From contig JAEEOK010000081.1 of the NCBI GenBank assembly GCA_016284235.1, positions 1 through 49,763 on the forward strand: a stretch of DNA of 49,763 bases. Reading direction: 5' to 3'. Shown here piece after piece: positions 42,821-49,763 of this stretch. How positions within the stretch are numbered: position 1 is the stretch's first letter; each line of letters starts with the position of its first letter. The stretch comes from Succinivibrionaceae bacterium (GTDB lineage Bacteria > Pseudomonadota > Gammaproteobacteria > Enterobacterales > Succinivibrionaceae). The position numbers and the translations under genes were made by a program. The notes under the pieces were generated by a model. That model was given only the letters and a program-made list of their open reading frames with translations, was not told where the DNA came from and searched no databases.

Positions 42821-42826
42821 ATTATA
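42821..42826 (-). promoter_or_regulatory. Candidate promoter for the MEMO-like/Hfq-like pair
   Basis: A perfect -10 TATAAT on the minus strand at 42821-42826; TTGAAA lies 14-15 bp before it, closer than ideal. The start of transcription would be about 120 nt before the MEMO-like ATG. The 42696-43081 gap otherwise shows no gene. Confidence 0.4.
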
Positions 42827-43081
42827 GAGCTGTTTTCTCTTTTCAAATAAGCAGTCTTGTAAAAAGTTCGCGTATTCATCACTATAAAATTTTTTAATCT
42901 GTGATCTGTGTACTCTTTTTCATGGGGCTTGTTTATGATTTTTTTATATATTTACCGGAAATGCGATTTGCAAAACGATACACACGGGCGATAACTGATA
43001 GAATGCACCGTAAAGTGGCTCTGTAATGTCTCAGTGCATCTTTTGTTTACTGATTTCTTTTCTTAGAAAAGGTTTCGTTCT

Positions 43082-44113
43082 ATGGCGTCATCTCAAGATA
43101 AGAGTGAATATGAAAAATCAAGTATAGTGCTTAAAAAGGCACTGACTTTAATGGTTAAGAACCGTATACCACCAAGTCCAAATCATTATTCAGTTTGGTA
43201 CACCTTTGCCGATAAATCAAATTTTGATCTCTACCGTGAACTGTCTGATGTGATAGCACGGGGGTTTTGCACTGAGACCAAAAGTCGCGAACTTTATACA
43301 AAGTATATAGCGTCGGCCAGCGAAAGATCTCTTGAAACTATAAAGCGTGATCTTGAGAAAATGGTTTGCGAGATGAGTTCCTCCATAACTGACGCATCAG
43401 CAGGAACAGTTCTCTTTCAGAGTAAGATAAATACCTCCTTTGACAAACTTAAAAAAGCTGAGGGAGGGGAGCTGACAATTGAAGAGACGATGTCTGTCAT
43501 GCACGAAATGGTAAAAAATTCCAAAGAGGTTGCTAAATCTGTGGAGATTTTTTCCCGTCAGTTAACAAAGGCTCAGAGAGAAATAACCGAACTCAAGGAT
43601 CAGATCTCTCTTTTTCAGAAGGATGCTGCCACGGATGCTCTGACTGATTTGCTGAACAGACGCTCATTTGATTTGGATCTTGCATCACTGGGCGAGTATG
43701 ATATGCCTTTTTCAGTCATAATGTGCGATATTGATCATTTCAAACGTTTGAATGATACCTATGGCCACCAGGTTGGTGATATTGCTCTGAAAATGGTTGC
43801 AAGGATATTTATTGAGCAGACAAGAAATTCTGCCATGGCATACCGTTACGGAGGTGAGGAGATTGTAATGCTCCTTCCTGAAACGCCTGTAAGCACGGCT
43901 CGTCAGATGGCCGACTACATGCGCCGGAGGATAGAAAAATTAAGTATTATCATTAAGGAGACAGGAACAAAGGTAAGCAGTGTGACCGCATCATTTGGAG
44001 TAGCCGCAACTGACGGAGGTGAACCTCCGGAAGATGTTGTAAAAAGGGCTGATTTGCAGTTGTATGAAGCAAAAAGACTGGGACGCAACAGGGTTATGCC
44101 TATGTCTATGTGA
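43082..44113 (+). CDS. GGDEF diguanylate cyclase
   Basis: 343 aa. Residues 1-130 form an all-helical N-terminal region starting 'LKKALTLMVKNRIPPSPNHYSVWYTF', common in cytosolic cyclases; a coiled segment 'QREITELKDQISLFQKDA' leads into the GGDEF domain (about 183-340). Active-site motif is G-G-E-E-I (257-261), Mg site in 'MCDIDHFKRLND'. The inhibitory site RxxD is reduced to R-N-S-A (248-251), so product inhibition at that site is unlikely. No membrane span. Produces cyclic di-GMP. Its genomic neighbour is the MEMO/Hfq pair, transcribed divergently. Confidence 0.93.
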   Translation: MASSQDKSEYEKSSIVLKKALTLMVKNRIPPSPNHYSVWYTFADKSNFDLYRELSDVIARGFCTETKSRELYTKYIASASERSLETIKRDLEKMVCEMSSSITDASAGTVLFQSKINTSFDKLKKAEGGELTIEETMSVMHEMVKNSKEVAKSVEIFSRQLTKAQREITELKDQISLFQKDAATDALTDLLNRRSFDLDLASLGEYDMPFSVIMCDIDHFKRLNDTYGHQVGDIALKMVARIFIEQTRNSAMAYRYGGEEIVMLLPETPVSTARQMADYMRRRIEKLSIIIKETGTKVSSVTASFGVAATDGGEPPEDVVKRADLQLYEAKRLGRNRVMPMSM

Positions 44114-44190
44114 GTGTTGAATATAATGTAAACTATATTTACGGTTTTGTTTAATGTATGCTCACTCCGGTTTTATTCTATAAATAATTG

Positions 44191-44219
44191 TTGACATATA
44201 AAAGTAAAAATAGTTTAAT
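44191..44219 (+). promoter_or_regulatory. Strong promoter for the tRNA cluster
   Basis: TTGACA (44191-44196), 17-bp spacer, TTTAAT (44214-44219). The first tRNA starts at 44230, only a few bases after the likely transcription start. Confidence 0.8.
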
Positions 44220-44229
44220 AGACTCCGTT

Positions 44230-44305
44230 GCCCAGATAGCTCAGTTGGTAGAGCAGGGGACTGAAAATCCCCGTGTCAGCGGTTCAATCCCGTTTCTGGG
44301 CACCA
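44230..44305 (+). tRNA. tRNA-Phe (GAA)
   Basis: Full cloverleaf of 76 nt with encoded CCA. Acceptor GCCCAGA/TCTGGGC; D arm GCTC/GAGC; anticodon loop CTGAAAA with anticodon GAA on stem GGGGA/TCCCC; T loop TTCAATC. Confidence 0.97.
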
Positions 44306-44312
44306 TATCAAT

Positions 44313-44387
44313 GCTGGCGTAGCACAATGGTAGTGCAACTGATTTGTAATCAGTGGGTTGAGGGTTCGATTCCTTTCGCCAGCACCA
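44313..44387 (+). tRNA. tRNA-Thr (TGT)
   Basis: 75 nt with encoded CCA. Acceptor GCTGGCG/CGCCAGC; anticodon stem CTGAT/ATCAG with anticodon TGT; T loop TTCGATT; D loop short (ACAATGGTA), with D stem GCAC/GTGC. Confidence 0.96.
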
Positions 44388-44397
44388 TTTTTGTAGG

Positions 44398-44473
44398 GGC
44401 CAGATAGCTCAGTTGGTAGAGCAGGGGACTGAAAATCCCCGTGTCAGCGGTTCAATCCCGTTTCTGGCCACCA
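44398..44473 (+). tRNA. tRNA-Phe (GAA), second copy
   Basis: Identical to the copy at 44230 apart from the acceptor stem: GGCCAGA/TCTGGCC instead of GCCCAGA/TCTGGGC, a paired swap at 2:71. 76 nt with CCA. Followed by about 190 bp with no obvious terminator before rnr. Confidence 0.97.
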
Positions 44474-44666
44474 TTTGCGGTTGCTTTTCATTTTCTTCAC
44501 TCTCCCTGTTATCTTTCTGTTTCTGTCAAGATATTTGCCGGGTTCTGTCAGGTTATAGATTAACTGTTCAGTTTTGGAGCAGAATTGTTAGTTTTCCGTG
44601 CTGGAACATTCAATAAGTTCAGGTTCCAGTCATGTTTTTATGCAGCAGCGGCTGCAGAGGTGAATT

Positions 44667-46883
44667 ATGGTAGATGAAAAAATTAAATCTTTTGTGAAGA
44701 GTTTTTTTTCCTCACAGCATAAGAAAAGTATTCCGCTGAGTGATTTGAAAAGAGCTCTGAAGGAGGACTTCGGAGTCAGCACCAGCCAGTTTTTTCCTTT
44801 ATTTAAAGAATTGTCAGTTGAATGCGATATCGGCGTTATTGATTCAGTCTCAGGAGTATCGTTCTATTTTATCGAACCGTCTAAATTTCTGTCAGGCAAG
44901 ATAGTTTCAGTAAGAGACGGCCTGTATATGATTGATGCTTCTGACGGCTCCAGCCGTAAAGTTTACTCCAGCAGGTATTTTGGCGGCTTCATTGAAGGAG
45001 ATGAGATCCGTTTTTGCATATCCGATTCCGATGCTCTGATCTATGCAAAATTGATCAAACCGTCTGAGCGCAGAATTGTGTGCCGTGTTGGAATGAACAG
45101 TGCCGGTGAGAGAATTCTTTATCCGGAAAACGAGAAAAAATACGGTGACATTGTTATTATCCCCGAGCATGAACTGGACAATATGGATTCAAAACTTGTC
45201 TCCGTAGCGATTTCTGAACGGGTACTTAATAAAAAAGCCGGAACGCCGTTCATTCACAAGGGGTCGGTTATTGATGTTTTTGATTCCGAAGAGCATCTTG
45301 ATGCGCAAATAAAAATAGCCATGGTTGAGAATGGAATTCCGTACGAATGGCCGGATGCTGTGCTCTCCCAGGTTGAAGCCATCCCTGACGAGGTCCTGCC
45401 TAAAGATATGCATGACAGGATGGATCTTACCGGATTGCCTCTTTTTACCATAGACGGTGAAGATGCGAGAGATTTTGATGATGCAGTATTCTGCGAGCCT
45501 TTGAAACGTGAAGAGGGCGGCTGGAAGCTTTATGTGGCAATAGCTGATGTATCCTATTATGTAAGAAATAATACACCTCTTGATCATGAAGCTTTCAAAA
45601 GAGGCAATTCAGTATATTTTCCGAATTATGTCGTTCCTATGCTTCCGGAGAAACTCTCGAACGGACTCTGCTCCCTTAATCCTAGAGTCAACCGTCTGTG
45701 CATGACGTGTGAAATGATTATCTCCAAAAACGGAGTCCTTGAATCATCCAGATTTTATCCTGCTGTGATGTTTTCTCATGCCAGACTCACCTATAACAAG
45801 GTGCATGGAATGCTGGAGGGTGATGAGGCGCTTGTAAGAGAATATGCCGATATTTATCCTCATATTGTAAATCTTTATGAGATGTACAAAGCCATGGACG
45901 GGTACAGAAAGAAGAGAGGCGTTATAGAGTTTGAAACCCAGGAGATGAAATTTTTCTTTGACGAGAATCTGCATATTGAGGATATGATGGTTGATCCGCG
46001 GCATGAATCTCACAAGATTATTGAGGAATGCATGATAGCGGCCAATGTCGCCGCTGCGACATTCATTACTGAACACCGGTACAAGACTCTGTACAGAATT
46101 CATCCGAACCCTGTTAAAGCCAAGGTTGATGAATTTAGAAACATTATTTCCAGATACGGTCTGAGTCTTTCCGGCGATGATGTTCCGGCACCGGCGGATT
46201 ATGCAAAATTTTTGAATTCTGTATCTGAACGTCCTGATGCAGAGATTTTTGAAACATTAATGCTCAGATCTCTGGCAAAGGCTGTATATTCTCCTGAAAA
46301 TTGCGGTCATTATGCTCTGGCGCTCAGTAACTACGCTCATTTTACATCTCCGATAAGACGTTATCCTGATCTGATGCTTCACAGGGAAATTAAATATTTT
46401 CTTGCTCTTGACGCTCATATGGAGATTTCGGATGGTGTAAAAACATCGCTTGGTGGTTTTCATTATGATTTGCGCCAGTTACCGCAGTCCGGTATTCACT
46501 GTTCGGAGACTGAGAGAAAAGCTGATGAAGCCTCTCATCAGGTAGAGAACTGGCTTAAATGTGAATTTATGAAAGATAAGATCGGAATGACTTTTCCTGG
46601 TGTAGTTACCAATGTTGCGTCATTCGGCATATTTGTTCGTCTTGAACAGTGGACGATAGACGGACTGGTGTATGTGGGAAATATCGGAGCTGACTATTAT
46701 ACTGTGACGGATCCTATTACAATTGTCGGCGAGTGTTCCGGGGTTTCTTATACTGTTGGTGACAGGGTTAATGTTATCGTTGACAGCATTGATCCAGATT
46801 CCAACAGGATAAATTTTCTGCTGGCGGCAGATTCTTCGAATCTTACCTATAAAAAGAAAAAATCCAGGAGTAATAACAGATAG
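44667..46883 (+). CDS. rnr: Ribonuclease R
   Basis: Processive 3'-5' exoribonuclease that degrades structured RNA, including rRNA and mRNA in trans-translation. 738 aa: winged-helix-like N-terminus, cold-shock domains, RNB domain with catalytic Asp in 'TIDGEDARDFDDAV', 'CSLNPRVNRLCMTCEMII', 'ALSNYAHFTSPIRRYPDLMLHR', S1 domain 'GMTFPGVVTNVASFGIFVRL' and a Lys/Arg-rich tail. Shorter than E. coli RNase R (813 aa), mainly in the basic tail. SD AGAGGTG. Heads the cluster with rlmB as in E. coli. Confidence 0.95.
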   Translation: MVDEKIKSFVKSFFSSQHKKSIPLSDLKRALKEDFGVSTSQFFPLFKELSVECDIGVIDSVSGVSFYFIEPSKFLSGKIVSVRDGLYMIDASDGSSRKVYSSRYFGGFIEGDEIRFCISDSDALIYAKLIKPSERRIVCRVGMNSAGERILYPENEKKYGDIVIIPEHELDNMDSKLVSVAISERVLNKKAGTPFIHKGSVIDVFDSEEHLDAQIKIAMVENGIPYEWPDAVLSQVEAIPDEVLPKDMHDRMDLTGLPLFTIDGEDARDFDDAVFCEPLKREEGGWKLYVAIADVSYYVRNNTPLDHEAFKRGNSVYFPNYVVPMLPEKLSNGLCSLNPRVNRLCMTCEMIISKNGVLESSRFYPAVMFSHARLTYNKVHGMLEGDEALVREYADIYPHIVNLYEMYKAMDGYRKKRGVIEFETQEMKFFFDENLHIEDMMVDPRHESHKIIEECMIAANVAAATFITEHRYKTLYRIHPNPVKAKVDEFRNIISRYGLSLSGDDVPAPADYAKFLNSVSERPDAEIFETLMLRSLAKAVYSPENCGHYALALSNYAHFTSPIRRYPDLMLHREIKYFLALDAHMEISDGVKTSLGGFHYDLRQLPQSGIHCSETERKADEASHQVENWLKCEFMKDKIGMTFPGVVTNVASFGIFVRLEQWTIDGLVYVGNIGADYYTVTDPITIVGECSGVSYTVGDRVNVIVDSIDPDSNRINFLLAADSSNLTYKKKKSRSNNR

Positions 46884-46886
46884 GGA

Positions 46887-46921
46887 TTATTCCTTCAGTT
46901 TTTTGCAGACTGAGGGAATAA
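46887..46921 (+). terminator. Hairpin between rnr and rlmB
   Basis: A stem of about 13 bp (arms 46887-46899 and 46909-46921, one G-U, loop TTTTTTGCA). There is no T-run directly after it, so it may be an mRNA processing or stability element instead of a terminator. Confidence 0.4.
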
Positions 46922-46954
46922 ATAATTTCTGAGTCTTTTTTTGTGTGTGAGTTT

Positions 46955-47707
46955 ATGGATAACAGTATTGTATTTGGCATTCATCCAGTATCAGCGGTTT
47001 TGGAGAGGGAACCGGAGAATATATTAAGTGTTTGGCTTCTTGAAAGCAGTGAAAACAAAGCCAGAGAACTGGCTGGAGAGCTCGAGAACCTGGGAATCAA
47101 GATACAGCTGGTGAAGAGAAAAACACTTGATTCCATGACAGACGGCGCCAATCATCAGGGTATAGTGATAAAAATTAAAAGTTCAAAGCAGGCCGGGGAT
47201 AATGATCTGCTTGATTTGATATCCGGTGTAAAAAAACCTTTTATTCTGATTCTTGATGATGTTACGGATCCTCATAATCTTGGAGCCTGTCTGAGAAGCG
47301 CGGACGGCGCAGGTGTTACCGCCGTCGTGGTATCAAAGGATCATGCAGCTGGACTTAACGGTACTGTCCGCAAGGTTGCATGCGGGGCGGCTGAAAGCGT
47401 TCCTTTTTTTACAGTCACGAACATATCAAGAATTATCAAGGCTCTCAAGGAGCTTGGAGTGTGGATTGTCGGCACTGCAGGTGAGGCCGAGAAACTTGTT
47501 TATGATGTTGATTTGTCTGGTCCCGTAGCCATTGTCATGGGTGCAGAGGATAAGGGAATGCGCAGACTGACAAGAGAGAACTGCGATGAACTTGTCAAAC
47601 TTCCGATGAACGGAAGCGTATCAAGTCTTAATGTTTCTGTTGCTACTGGAATTGTGCTTTATGAGGCGCTGAGACAGCGTACTGTATCAGCAGCAAGGAA
47701 TGTTTAA
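46955..47707 (+). CDS. rlmB: 23S rRNA (guanosine-2'-O-)-methyltransferase RlmB
   Basis: SPOUT methyltransferase for Gm2251 of 23S rRNA. Start at 46955 (ATG) gives 250 aa; a GTG four codons earlier is possible. 'IVFGIHPVSAVLE', 'DGANHQGIVIKI', motif 1 'LDDVTDPHNLGACLRSADGAG', motif 2 'IVMGAEDKGMRRL' and motif 3 'LPMNGSVSSLNVSVATGIVLYE' form the deep trefoil knot SAM site. Adjacent to rnr as in E. coli. Confidence 0.95.
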   Translation: MDNSIVFGIHPVSAVLEREPENILSVWLLESSENKARELAGELENLGIKIQLVKRKTLDSMTDGANHQGIVIKIKSSKQAGDNDLLDLISGVKKPFILILDDVTDPHNLGACLRSADGAGVTAVVVSKDHAAGLNGTVRKVACGAAESVPFFTVTNISRIIKALKELGVWIVGTAGEAEKLVYDVDLSGPVAIVMGAEDKGMRRLTRENCDELVKLPMNGSVSSLNVSVATGIVLYEALRQRTVSAARNV

Positions 47708-47736
47708 ATTATTTTTTGCGGTGGATCATATTTTGT

Positions 47737-47765
47737 TTGCTTTTTATTCGCTTTCTGTATAGAAT
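47737..47765 (+). promoter_or_regulatory. Promoter of the rpsF operon
   Basis: TTGCTT (47737-47742), 17-bp spacer, TAGAAT (47760-47765). Predicted start near 47772, at the first paired base of the structured leader. Confidence 0.65.
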
Positions 47766-47772
47766 CACCTCC

Positions 47773-47822
47773 GTCAGTTGTTGTAGTTCCTTGCCTAGAC
47801 GTGGATGACTGACTCCACTACA
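47773..47822 (+). promoter_or_regulatory. Structured rpsF leader, possible S6:S18 autoregulatory site
   Basis: Hairpin GTGGA/TCCAC (47801-47805 with 47814-47818) stacks on TGTA/TACA (47782-47785 with 47819-47822). The 8-nt loop TGACTGAC can pair with upstream GTCAGT (47773-47778), giving a pseudoknot. S6:S18 complexes are known to bind leader RNAs of this operon in many bacteria; that this one does so is inferred. Confidence 0.5.
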
Positions 47823-47847
47823 GGCTGATAATCCATAAGGGGCAAAT

Positions 47848-48249
47848 ATGCATCATTATGAAATTGTTTTTTTAGTTCACCCTGATCAGAGTGAGCAGGT
47901 TCCTGGAATGATCGATCGCTACAAGGCTTTGATTGAAAAGGAAGGTGGCAAGATTCACCGCCTTGAGAATTGGGGTCGCATGCAGCTCGCATATCCTATC
48001 GACAAGCTTCGTAAAGCTAACTATGTTCTCATGAATGTTGAAGCTGATCGTAAAACTATCGATGAACTCGAGTCTAATTTCCGTTACAACGATGCTGTAA
48101 TTCGCAGTTTGGTTATGCATGTAAAGTCTGCTATTACAACGCAGTCATGCATTCTCAGCGAGCGTAAAGAGCGTGAAGAGCGCAAGTATCGCAACGAAGC
48201 TGTAGCAACTGCAGAGCAGCAGGTACAGCAGGAAGAAACCAGCAACTAA
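47848..48249 (+). CDS. rpsF: 30S ribosomal protein S6
   Basis: 133 aa with '[25 protein letters not shown]', '[28 protein letters not shown]' and '[11 protein letters not shown]', standard S6. SD AAGGGG. The acidic Gln/Glu-rich C-terminal tail is usual in gammaproteobacteria. First gene of rpsF-rpsR-rplI. Confidence 0.98.
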   Translation: MHHYEIVFLVHPDQSEQVPGMIDRYKALIEKEGGKIHRLENWGRMQLAYPIDKLRKANYVLMNVEADRKTIDELESNFRYNDAVIRSLVMHVKSAITTQSCILSERKEREERKYRNEAVATAEQQVQQEETSN

Positions 48250-48264
48250 TACCGGAGGTAGATC

Positions 48265-48507
48265 ATGGCTCATTATTTTCATCATCGCAGTAAGTTTGGT
48301 CGCGGTGCCAACGAAGCAGAAAGTGCAGTTGACTACAAAGATATCAATACTCTGAAGAATTATATTACAGAGTCTGGCAAGATTGTTCCAAGCCGTATAA
48401 CCGGCACATCTGCAAAGTATCAGAGAGAGTTAGCACGTGCAATTAAGCGTGCCCGCTACTTGGCTTTACTCCCATACACCGATCTGCATGCTACTAACAA
48501 TAGATAA
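48265..48507 (+). CDS. rpsR: 30S ribosomal protein S18
   Basis: 80 aa. The core '[50 protein letters not shown]' is near-identical to the E. coli protein. The N-terminus differs: '[19 protein letters not shown]' where E. coli has 'FRRRKFCRFTAEG', so the usual Cys is missing. It starts 15 bp after rpsF; the priB gene found between them in E. coli is absent. Confidence 0.97.
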   Translation: MAHYFHHRSKFGRGANEAESAVDYKDINTLKNYITESGKIVPSRITGTSAKYQRELARAIKRARYLALLPYTDLHATNNR

Positions 48508-48560
48508 TTGCGGGTTTGTTTGGGTTGGCCTAACTCAAATTTTGTAATAGAGGAAAGGTA

Positions 48561-49013
48561 ATGGAAGTTATTTTATTAGATAAGATTGCCCATTTGGGTA
48601 CTTTAGGCGATAAGGTAAAGGTTAAGAGCGGATACGCACGTAACTACCTTATTCCACAGAAGAAGGCAGTTCTTGCAACAAAGAAAAATATTGAAGATTT
48701 CGAGGCTAGAAAGGCTGAGTTAGAAGCGAAGATTGCTGAGGAATTGGCAGCCGCTCAGGCCCGTGCTGAGAAAATTCAGGCTATCGGCAGTGTTACTATA
48801 AGTGCTACGGCCGGAGATGAAGGCAAGCTGTTCGGTTCTATCGGCACCAAAGATATTGCTGATGCTGTTACTGCGGCAGGTGCAGAAGTTCAGAAGCGCG
48901 AAGTTCATCTGAATAATGGTCTTCTGCGTAATGTCGGCGAATATGATATTGCTCTGCAGCTTCATTCTGAAGTTACTGCAAATATCAAAGTTTGCATTGT
49001 ACCGGAAAAGTAA
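48561..49013 (+). CDS. rplI: 50S ribosomal protein L9
   Basis: 150 aa: '[37 protein letters not shown]' is the L9 N-domain, a long connecting helix follows, and the C-domain has '[18 protein letters not shown]' and '[16 protein letters not shown]'. SD GAGGAAAGG. Last gene of the operon. Confidence 0.98.
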   Translation: MEVILLDKIAHLGTLGDKVKVKSGYARNYLIPQKKAVLATKKNIEDFEARKAELEAKIAEELAAAQARAEKIQAIGSVTISATAGDEGKLFGSIGTKDIADAVTAAGAEVQKREVHLNNGLLRNVGEYDIALQLHSEVTANIKVCIVPEK

Positions 49014-49042
49014 TCATTTACCTTCAGGTAATTCGATAATAG

Positions 49043-49066
49043 AGGGAGCTGCTAGCTCCCTTTTTT
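49043..49066 (+). terminator. Rho-independent terminator of the rpsF-rplI operon
   Basis: AGGGAGCT, loop GCT, AGCTCCCT then six T. Thirty bases after the rplI stop. Confidence 0.93.
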
Positions 49067-49261
49067 ATTTCTGACTGTCAGGTCAGTCTAAATATTTTTT
49101 CACTATCTTGTCTGAAGTCTCAAAAAAAGCTCTAAGGAAAATCAATTTGTAGATATTCAGGATGATTTATTCCAGATAGGCAGAATTCATCGGCATGGAA
49201 CAATTATTTGCCGGAGTACAGAGTTAGCCTTGCTGCTGTCGTATCATCCTTTAAAAATTGA

Positions 49262-49438
49262 TACTCGGTGTTTTGTACATGTAAAGCTACCAGCGTTGCC
49301 AATGAAATGAAAAATCTGCTGCGTGAACTCTTTGAGCCGGAGTTCAATGTCTGTACATCGTCAATTCAACTGGAACTTGCAATGACCTCAAATAAGATCT
49401 CTCGCCTTTTTAGTCATTTACCAAATCTGAATTTTTAA
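49262..49438 (+). pseudogene. Possible degraded ORF end between rplI and the rrn operon
   Basis: Two overlapping stop-free readings exist in the plus strand: about 49114-49315 in one frame and 49262-49438 in another, ending in '…RELFEPEFNVCTSSIQLELA' and 'NKISRLFSHLPNLNF'. Neither has a plausible start. The pattern could be a gene broken by a frameshift, but I do not recognise the family and chance is not excluded. The rest of 49067-49646 shows no gene. Confidence 0.25.
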
Positions 49439-49646
49439 GTCACATGGAACGCATTGAAACAGCGAAAGAAACGGCAGTATAAATTTTGCTCAAAACTGTG
49501 AAGTCAGGCCATGAAAAGAAAGGAAGAAGGATATAGAATTGAATAAACTAGCGGGAGTTGTGCTACATAGACTCAACAAAGAGGAAGATATTTGATTAAG
49601 TAATGAACACTTGATCAAATAATTTGTTTTCTTTAGAAAAAAAGAG

Positions 49647-49763
49647 TTGCATAAAAAAAATAATACTGTAATATATGCACTCGTTGTCACGGCGAAAACG
49701 TGAAGTTCTTTAAAAAAACAAATAAGACAATCTGTGTGGGCACCGTAAGAGAGATTCAAGAGA
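49647..49763 (+). promoter_or_regulatory. rRNA operon promoter and boxA leader
   Basis: TTGCAT (49647-49652), 16-bp spacer, TAATAT (49669-49674), then GCACTC, a typical rrn discriminator. Downstream come a TCACG/CGTGA hairpin, boxA-like GTTCTTTAAAAA (from 49705) and 'AGACAATCTGTGTGGGCACC', a well-known 16S upstream leader sequence of gammaproteobacteria. The 16S gene itself lies outside the window. Confidence 0.85.

Noticed and set aside
42682-42882. 66-codon minus-strand ORF upstream of the MEMO-like gene
   Set aside because: It spans the candidate promoter, has no SD and no recognisable motif.

Overview
The window is about 50 kb of gammaproteobacterial chromosome of moderate G+C, apparently from a host-associated anaerobe or facultative anaerobe. 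The gene orders xseB-ispA-dxs, lolB-ispE-prs, folB-folK-uppP, rnr-rlmB-rpsF-rpsR-rplI, qmcA-nfeD and yadG-yadH are gammaproteobacterial. Nothing in the window is a taxonomic marker. My best guess, from the mix of gammaproteobacterial core genes with GspA/GspB, NqrM/ApbE and several divergent proteins, is an Aeromonadales/Succinivibrionaceae-type organism. The sequence ends inside the leader of a ribosomal RNA operon; the 16S gene lies just beyond the right edge.

Layout. 1-4.75 kb: a truncated ORF end, a secreted von Willebrand A protein and a 1000-residue membrane-spanning protein with a 63-bp tandem repeat, bordered by two hairpin scars that look like IS200/IS605 ends. 4.75-8.3 kb: thiI, a flavodoxin-fold oxidoreductase and a DUF2799 lipoprotein. 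8.4-15.4 kb: xseB, the isoprenoid genes ispA-dxs, yajQ, ampG, folB-folK and uppP, which together supply isoprenoid precursors, folate and cell-wall lipid-carrier recycling. 15.5-25.4 kb: cca on the minus strand, then gspA-gspB, nqrM-apbE, an unknown membrane protein, mpl (murein recycling, like ampG), an ABC-2 transporter (yadGH) and a very small SPFH-like protein. 25.4-29 kb: a chemoreceptor on the minus strand, then qmcA-nfeD. 29.2-33.7 kb: ppa, lolB-ispE-prs, a ComFB-like protein and yegP. 33.8-38.6 kb: an LTA-synthase-type membrane phosphotransferase and the glycogen genes glgC-glgA. 39-44.1 kb: dapA, trmB, a HAD phosphatase, a minus-strand pair made of a MEMO1-family protein and a divergent Hfq, and a diguanylate cyclase. 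44.2-49.1 kb: tRNA-Phe/Thr/Phe, rnr, rlmB and the rpsF-rpsR-rplI ribosomal operon with a structured leader. 49.1-49.76 kb: a degraded ORF and the rrn promoter with leader.

Most of the window is housekeeping. The most unusual element is the MEMO-like/Hfq-like pair at 41.57-42.70 kb. Both proteins keep their family fold signatures but have lost residues that normally define function: the Hfq rim arginines and proximal-pocket residues, and most MEMO metal ligands. They sit 34 bp apart on one strand. Second is the 1000-residue protein (1385-4387), which has FimV/HubP-like topology (periplasmic domain, one membrane span, long acidic cytoplasmic tail) and six near-identical 21-residue repeats. Third is a probable pseudoknotted leader before rpsF.
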